59,042 bases of DNA. Source: Nostoc sp. CHAB 5824 (GTDB lineage Bacteria > Cyanobacteriota > Cyanobacteriia > Cyanobacteriales > Nostocaceae). Within the stretch, counting starts at the first letter, position 1. Every line of letters begins with the position of its first letter. The notes under the pieces are model-generated. The model searched no databases. It was not told where the DNA came from and saw only the letters and a list, made by a program, of their open reading frames with translations. Shown here in pieces: positions 42,682 to 52,018 of the stretch. The position numbers and the translations under genes are program-made. The stretch covers positions 1-59,042 of the forward strand of contig NZ_JAIVFT010000029.1 in the NCBI RefSeq assembly GCF_020829665.1. The letters are read 5' to 3'.

Positions 42682-42990
42682 TTGAATTTATATGCTATTT
42701 ATCCGTCGCGCTCAATCACAATTAACACCGATAAAAATTTTTTTGCTGTCGTTTTGGCATCGATGATAGTTGGCATTATAGCATTATTTTTATGGAATAT
42801 ATTTGTGCGGATAACACATCTACCTCCTTATATCCTTCCTAACCATTGTTTAGTATTTAAAGCCTTAATAACTGATTGGAATGAGCTTTTTCCATCGCCA
42901 TTAATTACACCGCAAATCACAGTATTTGCTTTTATTGTTGCGGCTATTTCTGGTTTACTAATGACGATTTTGTTCACCAAAAGTAAATAG
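42682..42990 (+). CDS. small two-helix membrane protein, unknown
   Basis: Up to 102 residues in the open frame from TTG at 42682. Two membrane helices are visible: FFAVVLASMIVGIIALFLW (about 20-42) and VFAFIVAAISGLLMTILF (about 80-98). An ATG at 42692 in another frame codes for SQLTPIKIFL, which looks like a normal N-terminus, so a one-base shift near 42730 may have damaged the start. No family recognised. Confidence 0.4.
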   Translation: MNLYAIYPSRSITINTDKNFFAVVLASMIVGIIALFLWNIFVRITHLPPYILPNHCLVFKALITDWNELFPSPLITPQITVFAFIVAAISGLLMTILFTKSK

Positions 42991-43201
42991 AGCGAACGCA
43001 GCTTATTTCCCTATGCAGTAATTTTACAAACAACTCCGATAGTTGCGATCGCACCCTTAATCATTCTCTGTCTAAAAAATAATACCTTCGCCGCCTTAAT
43101 AGTTTGTGCCTGACTCGTTGCCTTTTTCCCCATAGTATCCAAGTAAGTGGCATGAAAGTGCAGTGAAACAAGAAAACTAAGATTTTAAAACGCACCAGGT
43201 A

Positions 43202-43244
43202 GCAAAGGTTTACGCAGAGGAATTAATTCTCTGCGAACCTTTGC
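43202..43244. repeat. dispersed hairpin repeat before rtcA
   Basis: GCAAAGGTT...CGCAGAG pairs with CTCTGCG...ACCTTTGC around GAATTAATT, a stem of about 16 bp. It is followed by CCCTCTGCGTTAAAAAAAGG, a sequence often repeated in Nostoc intergenic DNA. The rest of 42991-43406 holds no gene. Confidence 0.6.
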
Positions 43245-43406
43245 GCTTCCCTCAGCGTCCCTCTGCGTTAAAAAAAGGATATTAGAACTATCTGTGTATA
43301 TTTGTGTAACCTCCCTCCAAAAAGCTAGTTGCTAGGCGTTTATAATTTGTGGTTTGATTTTAAGAACCGTGGGGATAACCCAAAATCCAACATCCCAAAA
43401 TCGCCC

Positions 43407-44453
43407 ATGATTGAAATTGACGGTTCCTACGGAGAGGGAGGCGGACAAGTTCTTCGCACTTCCTTAAGTCTAGCGGCCATCACTGGCGAACCCATACTGA
43501 TTTCAGGCATTCGTGCTGGACGCAAAAAGCCAGGATTAGCAGCACAACACTTAACCGCAGTTTGGGCTGCGGCGAGAATTTGTAATGCCCAACTACGGGG
43601 TGATGCTTTGGGTTCAACGCTGCTGGAATTCATCCCAGGTAGTGCTGTGCAAGCTGGAACTTATACCTTTGATGTTAGTAAAGCACAACTTGGTGGCTCT
43701 GCGGGTGCGATCGCTCTAGTTTTACAGACAATCCTCTTACCTTTGGCACTAGCATCCGGCAATTCCCAAATAACACTAAAAGGTGGAACTCATGTGAACT
43801 TTAGCCCGACAGTAACGTACATTGAGCAAGTTTATCTGCCGATACTGCAACGCATGGGTGTAGAAGCCCAAGTCAAGTTAGGCGCTTGGGGGTGGTTTCC
43901 CCAAGGTGGGGGAGAGGTACAGTTGCAGGTGAGTGGCGGTGGTAAACTCAACGGGATTAACTTGCTAGAACGGGGAGAGTTACAACAGGTGCGAGGGCTA
44001 GCAGTGGTGACGGAATTGCCTTCGCATATTCCCCAACGGATGGCGAATCGTGCCGAAAATTTGTTACGGGAAGCCCATTTGAAAGTTCGTGTACAGACAT
44101 TGCGAGAAAAAGGTGTGGCACCTGGCGCGGGTATTTTTTTAACTGCTGAGTATCAGAACAGCTTGACTGGCTTCGGTGGGTTTGGGCGATTACGGTTGTC
44201 GGCGGAGACAGTTGCAGAAATTGCTTGTCAGCAACTGCTTGAGTTTCATCACATCGGCGCAGCAGTGGATGAACACTTAGCAGATCAGTTATTATTACCA
44301 GCTGCTTTAGCCTCACAAGAAAGTCAGTATCGAGTGGCTGAGGTGAGTAGACATTTGACGACAAATGCAGCGGTAATTGAACAATTTGGGCTGGCGCAGA
44401 TTATGGTAAATGAAGCTGAGAAAATCGTGTCCGTAAAGAGTTTGATTAGTTGA
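43407..44453 (+). CDS. rtcA: RNA 3'-terminal phosphate cyclase
   Basis: 348 residues from ATG at 43407 (MIEIDGSYGEGGGQVLRTSL). It converts an RNA 3'-phosphate to a 2',3'-cyclic phosphate using ATP through an enzyme-AMP intermediate. GRKKPGLAAQHL, LGGSAGAIALVLQT, GGTHVNFSPTVTYIE and the late His motif VDEHLADQLLLPAAL, with the nucleotidyl-accepting His, are all present. An in-frame ATG 78 bases upstream adds a repeat-like lead and is rejected. No rtcB or rtcR lies nearby, so a stand-alone repair role is likely. Confidence 0.93.
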   Translation: MIEIDGSYGEGGGQVLRTSLSLAAITGEPILISGIRAGRKKPGLAAQHLTAVWAAARICNAQLRGDALGSTLLEFIPGSAVQAGTYTFDVSKAQLGGSAGAIALVLQTILLPLALASGNSQITLKGGTHVNFSPTVTYIEQVYLPILQRMGVEAQVKLGAWGWFPQGGGEVQLQVSGGGKLNGINLLERGELQQVRGLAVVTELPSHIPQRMANRAENLLREAHLKVRVQTLREKGVAPGAGIFLTAEYQNSLTGFGGFGRLRLSAETVAEIACQQLLEFHHIGAAVDEHLADQLLLPAALASQESQYRVAEVSRHLTTNAAVIEQFGLAQIMVNEAEKIVSVKSLIS

Positions 44454-44551
44454 AATAGAGAAAGCTTTAAGGAATTACCTTATTATAGAGTCTCCTGTTT
44501 ACCCGCATCCCTGACGACAAGATTACCCGTGGAGTGTGCAGCTGCATAGAA

Positions 44552-44581
44552 TGCCTCATTTCCAAAAGTGGGAATGAGGCA
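44552..44581 (+). terminator. hairpin after rtcA (weak terminator)
   Basis: TGCCTCATTTCC pairs with GGGAATGAGGCA (one mismatch) around AAAAGT. No T-run follows, so it is more a stabilising or processing hairpin than a strong terminator. It lies 100 bases after the rtcA stop. Confidence 0.35.
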
Positions 44582-44947
44582 AAGGAGGTTTTAGAAGTAA
44601 AGACAGAAAACTTTTGATAGTTTATTTAAGAGGATTTGCAATCAAACTTGTAACCTGTATGTGTTGCAACAATAAGCGACTAACCAATTTACAAGGTAAC
44701 TGCAAATCTAGTTGAGAGTGAGTTCAGTTGTCTCTGAAACTTGCTTTTTATTTAAAAATGGAACAAAGCATTTAAATTTACCTCTGTTAAAGGCATATAT
44801 TTAGGTTAAGTCAGTTTGCGATCGCAAATACAAGGGATTGGGAATTGGGTATGGGGCATCGGGCATTAGACACAGAGATATTTGTTGTTGGCTGTGGTTA
44901 TGCCCAATTGGGTATAGGACTCTTGCATCTATTAAATTATGCTCTTG

Positions 44948-45206
44948 GATGAACCTTTGAGCTTCGTCGATGAACCTTTGAGCTTTGTGAATGAACCTTT
45001 GAGCTTCGTCGATGAACCTTTGAACTTTGTCGATGAACCTTTGAGCTTCGTCGATGAACCTTTGAGCTTTGTCGATGAACCTTTGAGCTTTGTGAATGAA
45101 CCTTTGAGCTTCGTCGATGAACCTTTGAGCTTTGTGAATGAACCTTTGAGCTTTGTGAATGAACCTTTGAACTTCGTTAATGAACCTCTGAGCTTCGTGA
45201 ACGAGT
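44948..45206. repeat. 21-bp tandem array, about 12 copies, open on both strands
   Basis: The unit GATGAACCTTTGAGCTTCGTC recurs about twelve times without spacers. Because 21 is a multiple of three, the array is open on both strands: plus-strand DEPLSFV units (44939-45259) or minus-strand STKLKGS units (44932-45225). Neither frame has a ribosome site, and base changes among units fall evenly on codon positions in both, so coding is not established. Confidence 0.85.
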
Positions 45207-45301
45207 TATTAACAGACGATCGCACTCATTCAAATTTTCTGCAACTACATCTAAACTAAAGTTTTCAGGCAATGGGGCGGTGCGCCTGCTGGGAGCGATC
45301 G

Positions 45302-45436
45302 CAATACGGTTCGGTTAGCTTGTTTACCCTGCGAAGATCCCCCCAACCCCCCGATAAATTGGGGGGCTAATTTCCTCGTTTACCCCCTTTTTAAGGGGGT
45401 CGCCACAGGCGGGGGGATCTTATCTGAACCGTATTG
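45302..45436. mobile_element. MITE-like element, 135 bp
   Basis: Perfect 11-bp terminal inverted repeats, CAATACGGTTC and GAACCGTATTG, enclose C-rich and G-rich stems (CCCCCC...GGGGGG). The element is flanked by GGAGCGATCG (45292-45301) and GGAGTGATCG (45437-45446), a 10-bp direct repeat with one mismatch that looks like a target duplication. No coding capacity. Confidence 0.7.
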
Positions 45437-45565
45437 GGAGTGATCGTCCTAACCGCCTTAGCGATTGCCATAACACAAAAAAATCTGGGGTTGCAGAGAA
45501 AGCTGAATAATTTAGCAACTTCCAAAATTCCCCCCTGCTCCCTCCCTCCCCCACTCCCCACTCCC

Positions 45566-47017
45566 TTAACTCCCCCTCAACTCTTGCCGTTCTTTGAGTT
45601 TTAGCATGATCTCTGCGTGCATCTCGCGGGTAATTGGGTAAAAATAGGTTAAAACTAAGCCACAAAGCAAACAAACTGTAGGTATAGGCCCAACAGCAAT
45701 GCGAATAGCAAATAGCGCCGATTCCGGTTGGATGGGTAGTGGACTTCCGGCTACAGATTCCTTGAAACCCGATACTTGCAAAGCATTTCCCACCAAAAAC
45801 AGCCCGAAAGCTAAACCAAATTTTTGTAGCAAAACCATGAAGCCATAAAAGATGCCTTCTCTGCGTTGTCCGGTTTGCAGTTCATCTAATTCAATCACAT
45901 CTGGAATCATCGACCAAGGAATTAGATAAGCTGTGGACACACCAATACCAGCCATAACAGCCATCACATACATCAAAACTATTTGACCAGGTTGTAAGAA
46001 AAATAGTCCAGCAGCAGCTATTATCCATAAACTCATTCCCAGAAAATAAACAACTTTTTTCCCAATTTTTTTACTCAGCGCCCCCCAGACAAATAGCATC
46101 AATAGAGCAGTTCCTTGGACTGCAATCATCACTGTGGGCACATCCGATTCTTTGAGTCCCATACAATTGACTACAAAATAGGGAATAATGCTGGCTGTCA
46201 CCTGTACACCTAGCCAAGAACAAAGATATATACCAATAACAAATAAAAAAGGTCGGTTGCTAAAGACAATTTTTAGCTGTTCAAAGAAGGGGAGAGATGC
46301 AGGTTCCTCGGTTTGGATGCGTTTGGCCTCAAAAGCCAAGATGCGATCGCGGACTCCAAAAACGCACCAATATAATCCTAAAATTGAAATTACCGTACAA
46401 ACTGCTGCTAAAACGAGATATTGTTGTTGGCGATCGCTAATTTGAGAAAAAACAATTTGCGTTAAAATCAACGACAGAATGCTGCCACCAATAGAAAATG
46501 TAAAACGATAGCTGTTAAGGCTGGTGCGTTCGTCGTAATCTTGAGTTAGTTCTGGAGTCATTGCCGTATAAGGCAAATTCACAACGGTGTAAAACGCTTG
46601 AGATAGCACTCCAATCGCTACGTAGTACCAAAACAGCGGCCAAATATTCTCACTCTGATTTGGACTAAATCGCGGTACAATCCACTGCAAGAAGAAGAAA
46701 ATTCCAAAGGGAATAGCCCCATAAAACATCCAAGGAAGACGACGACCCCAACGACGAGATTTCGTTTTATCAGTCAGAAACCCGACAACCGGATCATTTA
46801 CCCCATCCCAGATTTTGCCAATCATCAAAATACTGCCAGCTAAACCCGCAGGGATACCAGCGACATTGGTAAAGAAAACTAGCAGAAAAAAGACGGAGAT
46901 ATTTGCAGTAATTGCTGGGCCCAAATCTCCTGCACCATAAGCCAGTTTTGTTTTTAAGTCGAGTTTTTCACTCTTAGGATTTCGTTGGGCATCGCCATCA
47001 GCAGTAGAATCATTCAT
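45566..47017 (-). CDS. GPH-family sugar:cation symporter (MFS, MelB-like)
   Basis: 483 residues from ATG at 47017 (a GTG at 47029 adds four residues). Twelve membrane helices are apparent. The opening KLAYGAGDLGPAITANISVF, IWDGVNDPVVGFLTDKTKSR and RWGRRLPWMFYGAIPFG are diagnostic of the glycoside-pentoside-hexuronide:cation family. It probably imports a glycoside or oligosaccharide with Na+ or H+ across the inner membrane. No glycosidase is adjacent, so the substrate is open. Confidence 0.85.
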   Translation of the reverse strand: MNDSTADGDAQRNPKSEKLDLKTKLAYGAGDLGPAITANISVFFLLVFFTNVAGIPAGLAGSILMIGKIWDGVNDPVVGFLTDKTKSRRWGRRLPWMFYGAIPFGIFFFLQWIVPRFSPNQSENIWPLFWYYVAIGVLSQAFYTVVNLPYTAMTPELTQDYDERTSLNSYRFTFSIGGSILSLILTQIVFSQISDRQQQYLVLAAVCTVISILGLYWCVFGVRDRILAFEAKRIQTEEPASLPFFEQLKIVFSNRPFLFVIGIYLCSWLGVQVTASIIPYFVVNCMGLKESDVPTVMIAVQGTALLMLFVWGALSKKIGKKVVYFLGMSLWIIAAAGLFFLQPGQIVLMYVMAVMAGIGVSTAYLIPWSMIPDVIELDELQTGQRREGIFYGFMVLLQKFGLAFGLFLVGNALQVSGFKESVAGSPLPIQPESALFAIRIAVGPIPTVCLLCGLVLTYFYPITREMHAEIMLKLKERQELRGS

Positions 47018-47093
47018 AAAACTTTGCACTCATACTAAAATAAAAAGTCTGCAATCGCCTTCAGTACAGCTATCTACCACTCCCGTTAGACTT

Positions 47094-47612
47094 ATGCCAG
47101 ACCTTTATGTTTCTTGGTCAGATTATCACCAAAAAATTGAACAACTGGCTATTCAGATTTATGAATCCGGTTGGGAATTTAACCAGATTATCTGTCTTGC
47201 CAGAGGAGGACTACGAGTTGGAGATATTCTTTCCCGTATATACCAGCAACCGTTGGCAATTTTAGCAACCTCATCTTACAGTGGCGCTGGTAAGCAAGAA
47301 AGAAATAATTTAATTTTCTCTCGCCACTTAACAATGACTGCCGAAAAGTTAGATTCGCGCATTCTCCTAGTCGATGATTTGGTAGACTCTGGCATCACAC
47401 TCCAGCAGACTATACCTTGGCTCAAGCAAAATACTGATTTTCCCATTGAGGAAATTCGCACCGCCGTTCTTTGGTATAAAGCCTGTTCAGTTATAGCACC
47501 CAATTATTATGTTGATTATCTGCCTGACAACCCCTGGATTCACCAACCTTTTGAACACTACGAGCAGATGAACCCCGCAGAACTTGCGGCTAAGGTAAGT
47601 CAAGTGTGTTGA
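47094..47612 (+). CDS. phosphoribosyltransferase
   Basis: 172 residues, type I PRTase fold. The PRPP-binding loop is RILLVDDLVDSGITL (about 85-100), and the early pyrophosphate loop region is IICLARGGLRVGDIL. The C-terminal hood WYKACSVIAPNYYVDYLPDNPWIHQPFE resembles xanthine-guanine (Gpt/COG2236-like) enzymes. It probably salvages a purine base. It is divergent from the GPH transporter. The base specificity cannot be settled by eye. Confidence 0.82.
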   Translation: MPDLYVSWSDYHQKIEQLAIQIYESGWEFNQIICLARGGLRVGDILSRIYQQPLAILATSSYSGAGKQERNNLIFSRHLTMTAEKLDSRILLVDDLVDSGITLQQTIPWLKQNTDFPIEEIRTAVLWYKACSVIAPNYYVDYLPDNPWIHQPFEHYEQMNPAELAAKVSQVC

Positions 47613-47822
47613 TAAATATTTAGTAGCGCTACGCGAAATTCAAAATTAAGAATTCAAAAAGGTTATGAAGTGAGCTTTTTACTGGTTTTGTAACAAGATC
47701 CCCATACGGGTGTAGTTGGTTTACTTACGCCGTGATGTACTAGACATTATCTTGGCAGACACCCCAACAGTTGCCATATGCAAGCGATTCCAGGATAGGA
47801 TAATGAAGACTCAACAGTTTCG

Positions 47823-48260
47823 CTACCTGTAGACTGCTTCTAAGAAGTCTTTCTGTGATGGATTTACTGGGAAAAATACGGCAGGAGAAACATGAAAAAA
47901 ATCTGCAAGCTTTTGGATATGCTCAACTGTTAATTTACGCTTACTTTTTAGTACATCAGAAACAATCGATTCAGTTTTGAAAATATCAATTAAATCTTTT
48001 TGTTTCAAATTCAGTTCTGCAATTAAAACCTTGAGAAGCTCTACCCCAAAAATATCTGGAACAATATCTTGTTTCTCTTCATATTGGTGAATTAACATAC
48101 CTAGTAAATTCAAATAGGCTCTTTCGTCCTCAGTTAGTTTTCCCTTATCAATTAGAGCGTCAACTACCGTTTGAGTTTTTTCTAGGTCTTCTTCAGAAAC
48201 TATGGGGCGAGGGGGAAAAGATGTGAGCAACTCCATGTAGCTGGTATTGTTGTATAACAT
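47823..48260 (-). CDS. higA: HigA-type antitoxin (HTH)
   Basis: 145 residues. A helical N-terminal part (SEEDLEKTQTVVDALIDKGK, then LLGMLIHQYEEKQ) is followed by a helix-turn-helix (LNLKQKDLIDIFKTESIVSD and LTVEHIQKLADFFHVSPAVFF) of the COG5499 HigA type. It should bind the HigB toxin encoded 95 bp upstream and repress the pair. The start may be 48260 or the internal ATG at 48236. Confidence 0.8.
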   Translation of the reverse strand: MLYNNTSYMELLTSFPPRPIVSEEDLEKTQTVVDALIDKGKLTEDERAYLNLLGMLIHQYEEKQDIVPDIFGVELLKVLIAELNLKQKDLIDIFKTESIVSDVLKSKRKLTVEHIQKLADFFHVSPAVFFPVNPSQKDFLEAVYR

Positions 48261-48355
48261 TTTGCCATTAGAATATTACTTAAATTATTTGAAAACTAAG
48301 ATTGGTAAATACACCAATCTTAGTTTTACTTAGCTAGTAAAGCTTTTAATTAACG

Positions 48356-48670
48356 CTAGCTGTTAAACCATATATCACTTTTCCAGTTATTTTTGTCATA
48401 TTCTGAATGGGTGAGAAAGTCGCGGATAAATATCATTTTAGATTCATAGTCAATATAGGTTATTAATCTATATTTGTTTCCTCCAATATCAAAAACGATA
48501 AAGTTTTTAACTTGGTCAGGCGCAAAAATAGAAGTAGCTTTTATTTCAGCAAAACTATTCCAGTTTTGTGCTTTTACAAGCTTCTTCCAAGCTCGTAAAC
48601 CAGGTTCTGCATCAGGGTGCTTTTCCCAGCCATTTTTGAGTCTGGTTTCAGTAATAATACGCATGGGCAT
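48356..48670 (-). CDS. higB: HigB-type mRNA interferase toxin
   Basis: 104 residues with a RelE/HigB fold: MRIITETRLKNGWEKHPDAE, LRAWKKLVKAQNWNSFAEIK, FDIGGNKYRLITYIDYESKM and IFIRDFLTHSEYDKNNW. Such toxins cut mRNA on the ribosome. Toxin-first order is typical for higBA. GAGG six bases upstream supports the first ATG (48670). Confidence 0.82.
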   Translation of the reverse strand: MPMRIITETRLKNGWEKHPDAEPGLRAWKKLVKAQNWNSFAEIKATSIFAPDQVKNFIVFDIGGNKYRLITYIDYESKMIFIRDFLTHSEYDKNNWKSDIWFNS

Positions 48671-49119
48671 GGACTACCTCTAGACAGAAAAAAGAACATA
48701 AATCTCTCCTTGTAATTCATAGGAATAGGAATTAGGGTTATTTTATAACTCCGGCGATTTACCTGAGTTCAAAATAATCCTTCTCTAAATTGATTGAAAA
48801 ACCTTACTTAACTAATAAGTAAAGTAGAGGCTTTCAAATAATCTTAGCAAATTGCGAAGCTAATTGCAAGCGCTTGTTTTTTAAGTATTTATACTTACTA
48901 GGAAAAAGGCGATCCAGATGTCATCGCCTTAATACGGGGTGAATTGACCAAATCGGCTCAATTCATTTTCTTAGATGTATATAGATTACTGTGCAGCGCA
49001 AACACTTTCTAAAAGATTGTAACGAGTACTACTGTCAGCAAATTTGTTAACAGCCTATATACAATTTTTAAAATATTTTACGAAGTTTTATTTCCAAAAA
49101 ATAACTTTATAAAACTCTT
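48671..49119. other. intergenic, no gene recognised
   Basis: 449 AT-rich bases between higB and a small unknown gene. It contains short T and A runs but no coding frame with a ribosome site, and no repeat seen elsewhere in the window. Confidence 0.35.
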
Positions 49120-49353
49120 TTACAGACCAAGGAGTTTTCTTGCTTCCTCTTTGAACTTTTCAGGACATTTATCAAGTAGTTTTTGCTTAACAGAGTTATT
49201 CAATTTTTTTGCGTCAAGCCAATCCACATTATTAAGCGACCAGGCATTCCGATCATAAAATCTTTTAACCTGTCCATCTTGATACAGGGTGTAGTCATCA
49301 TCGACCATTGAATTTCCCAAAAACACAGTACAAATTTCTTTTGATTCTGTCAT
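49120..49353 (-). CDS. 77-residue hypothetical protein
   Basis: A short soluble protein, MTESKEICTVFLGNSMVDDD with YTLYQDGQVKRFYDRNAWSL and a Lys-rich helical end (KQKLLDKCPEKFKEEARKLL). It has the look of a WG-repeat or immunity-type small protein, but no family is recognised. It lies in the island with HigBA and the second topoisomerase. A weak ribosome site is present. Confidence 0.5.
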   Translation of the reverse strand: MTESKEICTVFLGNSMVDDDYTLYQDGQVKRFYDRNAWSLNNVDWLDAKKLNNSVKQKLLDKCPEKFKEEARKLLGL

Positions 49354-49442
49354 AAGTAAAATTAAGTATTTTTTTTGTTCAAAAATACAAGTAAATAATT
49401 AACAATACTATAGCCACAGCGGCTAGGGTTAGATAACTTTAG

Positions 49443-51611
49443 TTAAGTTTTTGATATCTCCCCAAACTTAGGACTCCACCACCCTTTTTGAGTACTGAAA
49501 TAAGCTACATCTTTATGTTTGGTGTCTTTACGGGATTGTGAGTCAGAACATCGCAACATGGTCTTACTCTCTCCCTCTTTGATATAACTGTACTCTTCTA
49601 GAGGTTTCTTACATACTGGGCAGGGATATTTCGTTGTCTTGACGGCAAGCTTTTGTTGATTCTCTGCTTGGACTGCTTTAGTTTGTGGTGGCTGCCAAGT
49701 TTTGTTAAAGTCGCTCCAAAATAGCACAACATTTTCACAGCCTTTTGTGCATTTGAGGAAATATTTCTTTTTTACTTTACTGCTCGGAATTTTGGCGAGA
49801 AAATTTTTGCATTCAGGGCATCGCGTCTTGGAAGTTTCATATTTGCGCTCAGTTATCACATTAGCTTTACCTGTTGAGGAACTCGCAACTACAGTTTTAG
49901 CTTTGGAGAGCGCTGGTACAAAATAATTCTGATTCCAACTAGTTAAATAATGCTGCCAAGAGTTTTTTCCTTCAGAAATTGCATCAAGGGCATCCTCCAT
50001 TTTCGCAGTGAATTCCGCCTCTAGTAAATCAGGCAGCGCTTTGAGCAAAAAGGCATCAACTTCTAACCCTAATGTCGTCGGTTGCAGATGATCTTTTTTC
50101 AACTCAACATAATTTCGTTTTTTTAAGGTAGCAACAGTAGGAGCATAGGTACTTGGGCGACCAATTCCTTTACGTTCCATCAGTTGCACCAATTTTGGTT
50201 CACTATAACGGGGCGGTGGCTGCGTCTGCTTTTGCTCATGTCCAGCATTCTCTAGTTTTAATGCTTGTCCCTGTTGTAATGAAGGTAAAATACTATCCTT
50301 GCTGAGATTATTCCAGTACCGGGCATAACCGTAAAATTCAATCACTTGCCCTCTAGCTGACCACAATAAAGAACCAGACTGAGTAATCACCAGAGTTTTA
50401 CGCAATTGAGCAGCACGACACTGAGAAGCAATTGACCGTTTCCAGATCATCACATACAGATTAAACTCATCATCAGGAAGTTCTAAACGCAATTGAACTG
50501 AAGGACGAAACACATCGGTTGGACGAATCGCTTCATGTGCTTCTTGAGCCGATTTGCTACTGCGATGCTTGGCGACTTGCGACGGTACATTCGGCGGGTC
50601 ATTTTGCTCCAACCATTTACGAGCGCTGGCACAAAATTCTGGACTCAGCATCACTGAGTCTGTTCGCATATATGTTATCAGCCCTGCCTCATAAAGCTTT
50701 TGGGCCAAAATCATGGTTTTATCGGGAGCAAACCTCAGCTTTGAACCGGCTGCTTGCTGAAGGCTGGAAGTTGTAAATGGTGGAGGTGGCTGGCGGTTAA
50801 CGATTTTTCCTTCAAAATGAATCACCTGATGAGGATGTCGCTGTGCTTCTTCAACTAAACGTGTAGCCTCTGCTTCGGAAAGAACACGCTTAGACTCGGG
50901 TGTTTCTGGACTATTACCTACTTTCGCATCATCGTGAGTTTCAGTTTCTTGGTCTGCTGCATCTTTTGCAGAATCAACCGTCCCTTTGTAAAAAGCCCGA
51001 AATCCTTCAGCATAATCTACCCAGACACTCCAGTAATCTTGGGGGACAAACGTCAGAATTTCGTTTTCTCGCTGACAAATCAGGTGCAACGTGGCGCTTT
51101 GGACTCTACCAACACTCTTAGCGCCGTTATTCAATGCCCAAACTAACGGGCTACCCTTGTAACCTACAAGCTTATCTAGGCAATCTCGGCACAACCCAGC
51201 ACCGATTAAGTTTTGGTCTAGCTTTCTGGGATTAGCGATCGCACTCTGCACCGCCGATGCTGTAATCTCAGTATAAATTACTCGTTTCGGTTCCCTTAAA
51301 CCCAGCGTTTCTTTGAGATGCCAAGCGATTGTTTCGCCTTCCCGGTCTGGGTCAGTTGCTAAGACAACTTCATCAACCTGCCTCACCGCAGACTTGAGCT
51401 TCTGAATTGTTTCTTTCGCTCGTTGGTCACGCGGAACGTAATTGCACCGGACATTATTGCCGTCCATGACGAAGCCCAAGGAATCGTCCCCTTCATTGCT
51501 GAGTTCTCGGATATGGCCACAACTGGCTAGAACTTTCCAATCCGAACCCAGAATTTGACTGAGTTTTTTGACTTTTCCGGGGGACTCAACCACAAGCAGG
51601 CGTTTGATCAT
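49443..51611 (-). CDS. second type IA DNA topoisomerase with C-terminal zinc ribbons
   Basis: 722 residues from ATG at 51611 (MIKRLLVVESPGKVKKL). An upstream in-frame start adds 25 non-conserved residues and is rejected. TOPRIM motifs are VVESPGKVKK and DPDREGETIAWHL. The active Tyr is near residue 313 in LITYMRTDS, with GRPSTYAPTV later. Unlike the housekeeping TopA at 9186-11837, it ends in two Cys4-type zinc ribbons (CPECKNFLAKIP...CTKGC and CPVCKKPLEEYS...CSDS). It may serve a plasmid, island or repair role. It lies divergently beside the ATPase/DUF4435 pair; whether they work together is unknown. Confidence 0.88.
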   Translation of the reverse strand: MIKRLLVVESPGKVKKLSQILGSDWKVLASCGHIRELSNEGDDSLGFVMDGNNVRCNYVPRDQRAKETIQKLKSAVRQVDEVVLATDPDREGETIAWHLKETLGLREPKRVIYTEITASAVQSAIANPRKLDQNLIGAGLCRDCLDKLVGYKGSPLVWALNNGAKSVGRVQSATLHLICQRENEILTFVPQDYWSVWVDYAEGFRAFYKGTVDSAKDAADQETETHDDAKVGNSPETPESKRVLSEAEATRLVEEAQRHPHQVIHFEGKIVNRQPPPPFTTSSLQQAAGSKLRFAPDKTMILAQKLYEAGLITYMRTDSVMLSPEFCASARKWLEQNDPPNVPSQVAKHRSSKSAQEAHEAIRPTDVFRPSVQLRLELPDDEFNLYVMIWKRSIASQCRAAQLRKTLVITQSGSLLWSARGQVIEFYGYARYWNNLSKDSILPSLQQGQALKLENAGHEQKQTQPPPRYSEPKLVQLMERKGIGRPSTYAPTVATLKKRNYVELKKDHLQPTTLGLEVDAFLLKALPDLLEAEFTAKMEDALDAISEGKNSWQHYLTSWNQNYFVPALSKAKTVVASSSTGKANVITERKYETSKTRCPECKNFLAKIPSSKVKKKYFLKCTKGCENVVLFWSDFNKTWQPPQTKAVQAENQQKLAVKTTKYPCPVCKKPLEEYSYIKEGESKTMLRCSDSQSRKDTKHKDVAYFSTQKGWWSPKFGEISKT

Positions 51612-52018
51612 AGCAACTGCGTTTTCGATTTTGAGCAATAAACTGGCAATTGCAATTAGCGATGGCTGCGCCAACGCCAAAGGCAATCGCCTATTCTTGT
51701 CATCTGGATTTTATAGAATACTGTAACAAAAAGCCTGGGCAATTGCTGAACTCAGTTTAAAGGTAAATGATGCCTGATTGTGCGATCGCTGTTGGAACTG
51801 GCTCAACTATTATGATTTTAGCCTCAACACGCTAGTTAAACAGGGGAAAATCTGTAGCAAGATTCCGCAGGGTGTATTGGCTACTTTCCAAGAACGCCTA
51901 AAAGTCAGAACTTTCTAAGAAAGAGGATACAAAAGAATTGAAGTTTTTGTTTCGTGTGTTTTCCAGAGAAAGATAGAAGTTAGAATTAAAGCCATGAAGC
52001 CAATGGCTATAGGACTAG
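51612..52018. other. divergent region between topoisomerase and ATPase genes
   Basis: 407 bases with a HIP1 site near 51782, no recognised gene, and AGGA just before the ATG at 52019. It must hold the promoters of both flanking genes; none is clear enough to call. Confidence 0.4.

Noticed and set aside
44948..45206. CRISPR array
   Set aside because: The 21-bp units are directly adjacent with no unique spacers and no cas genes; it is a simple tandem array.
45420..45674. 84-residue open frame overlapping the GPH transporter end
   Set aside because: It runs through MITE and C-rich repeat DNA and overlaps a clear gene in another frame.
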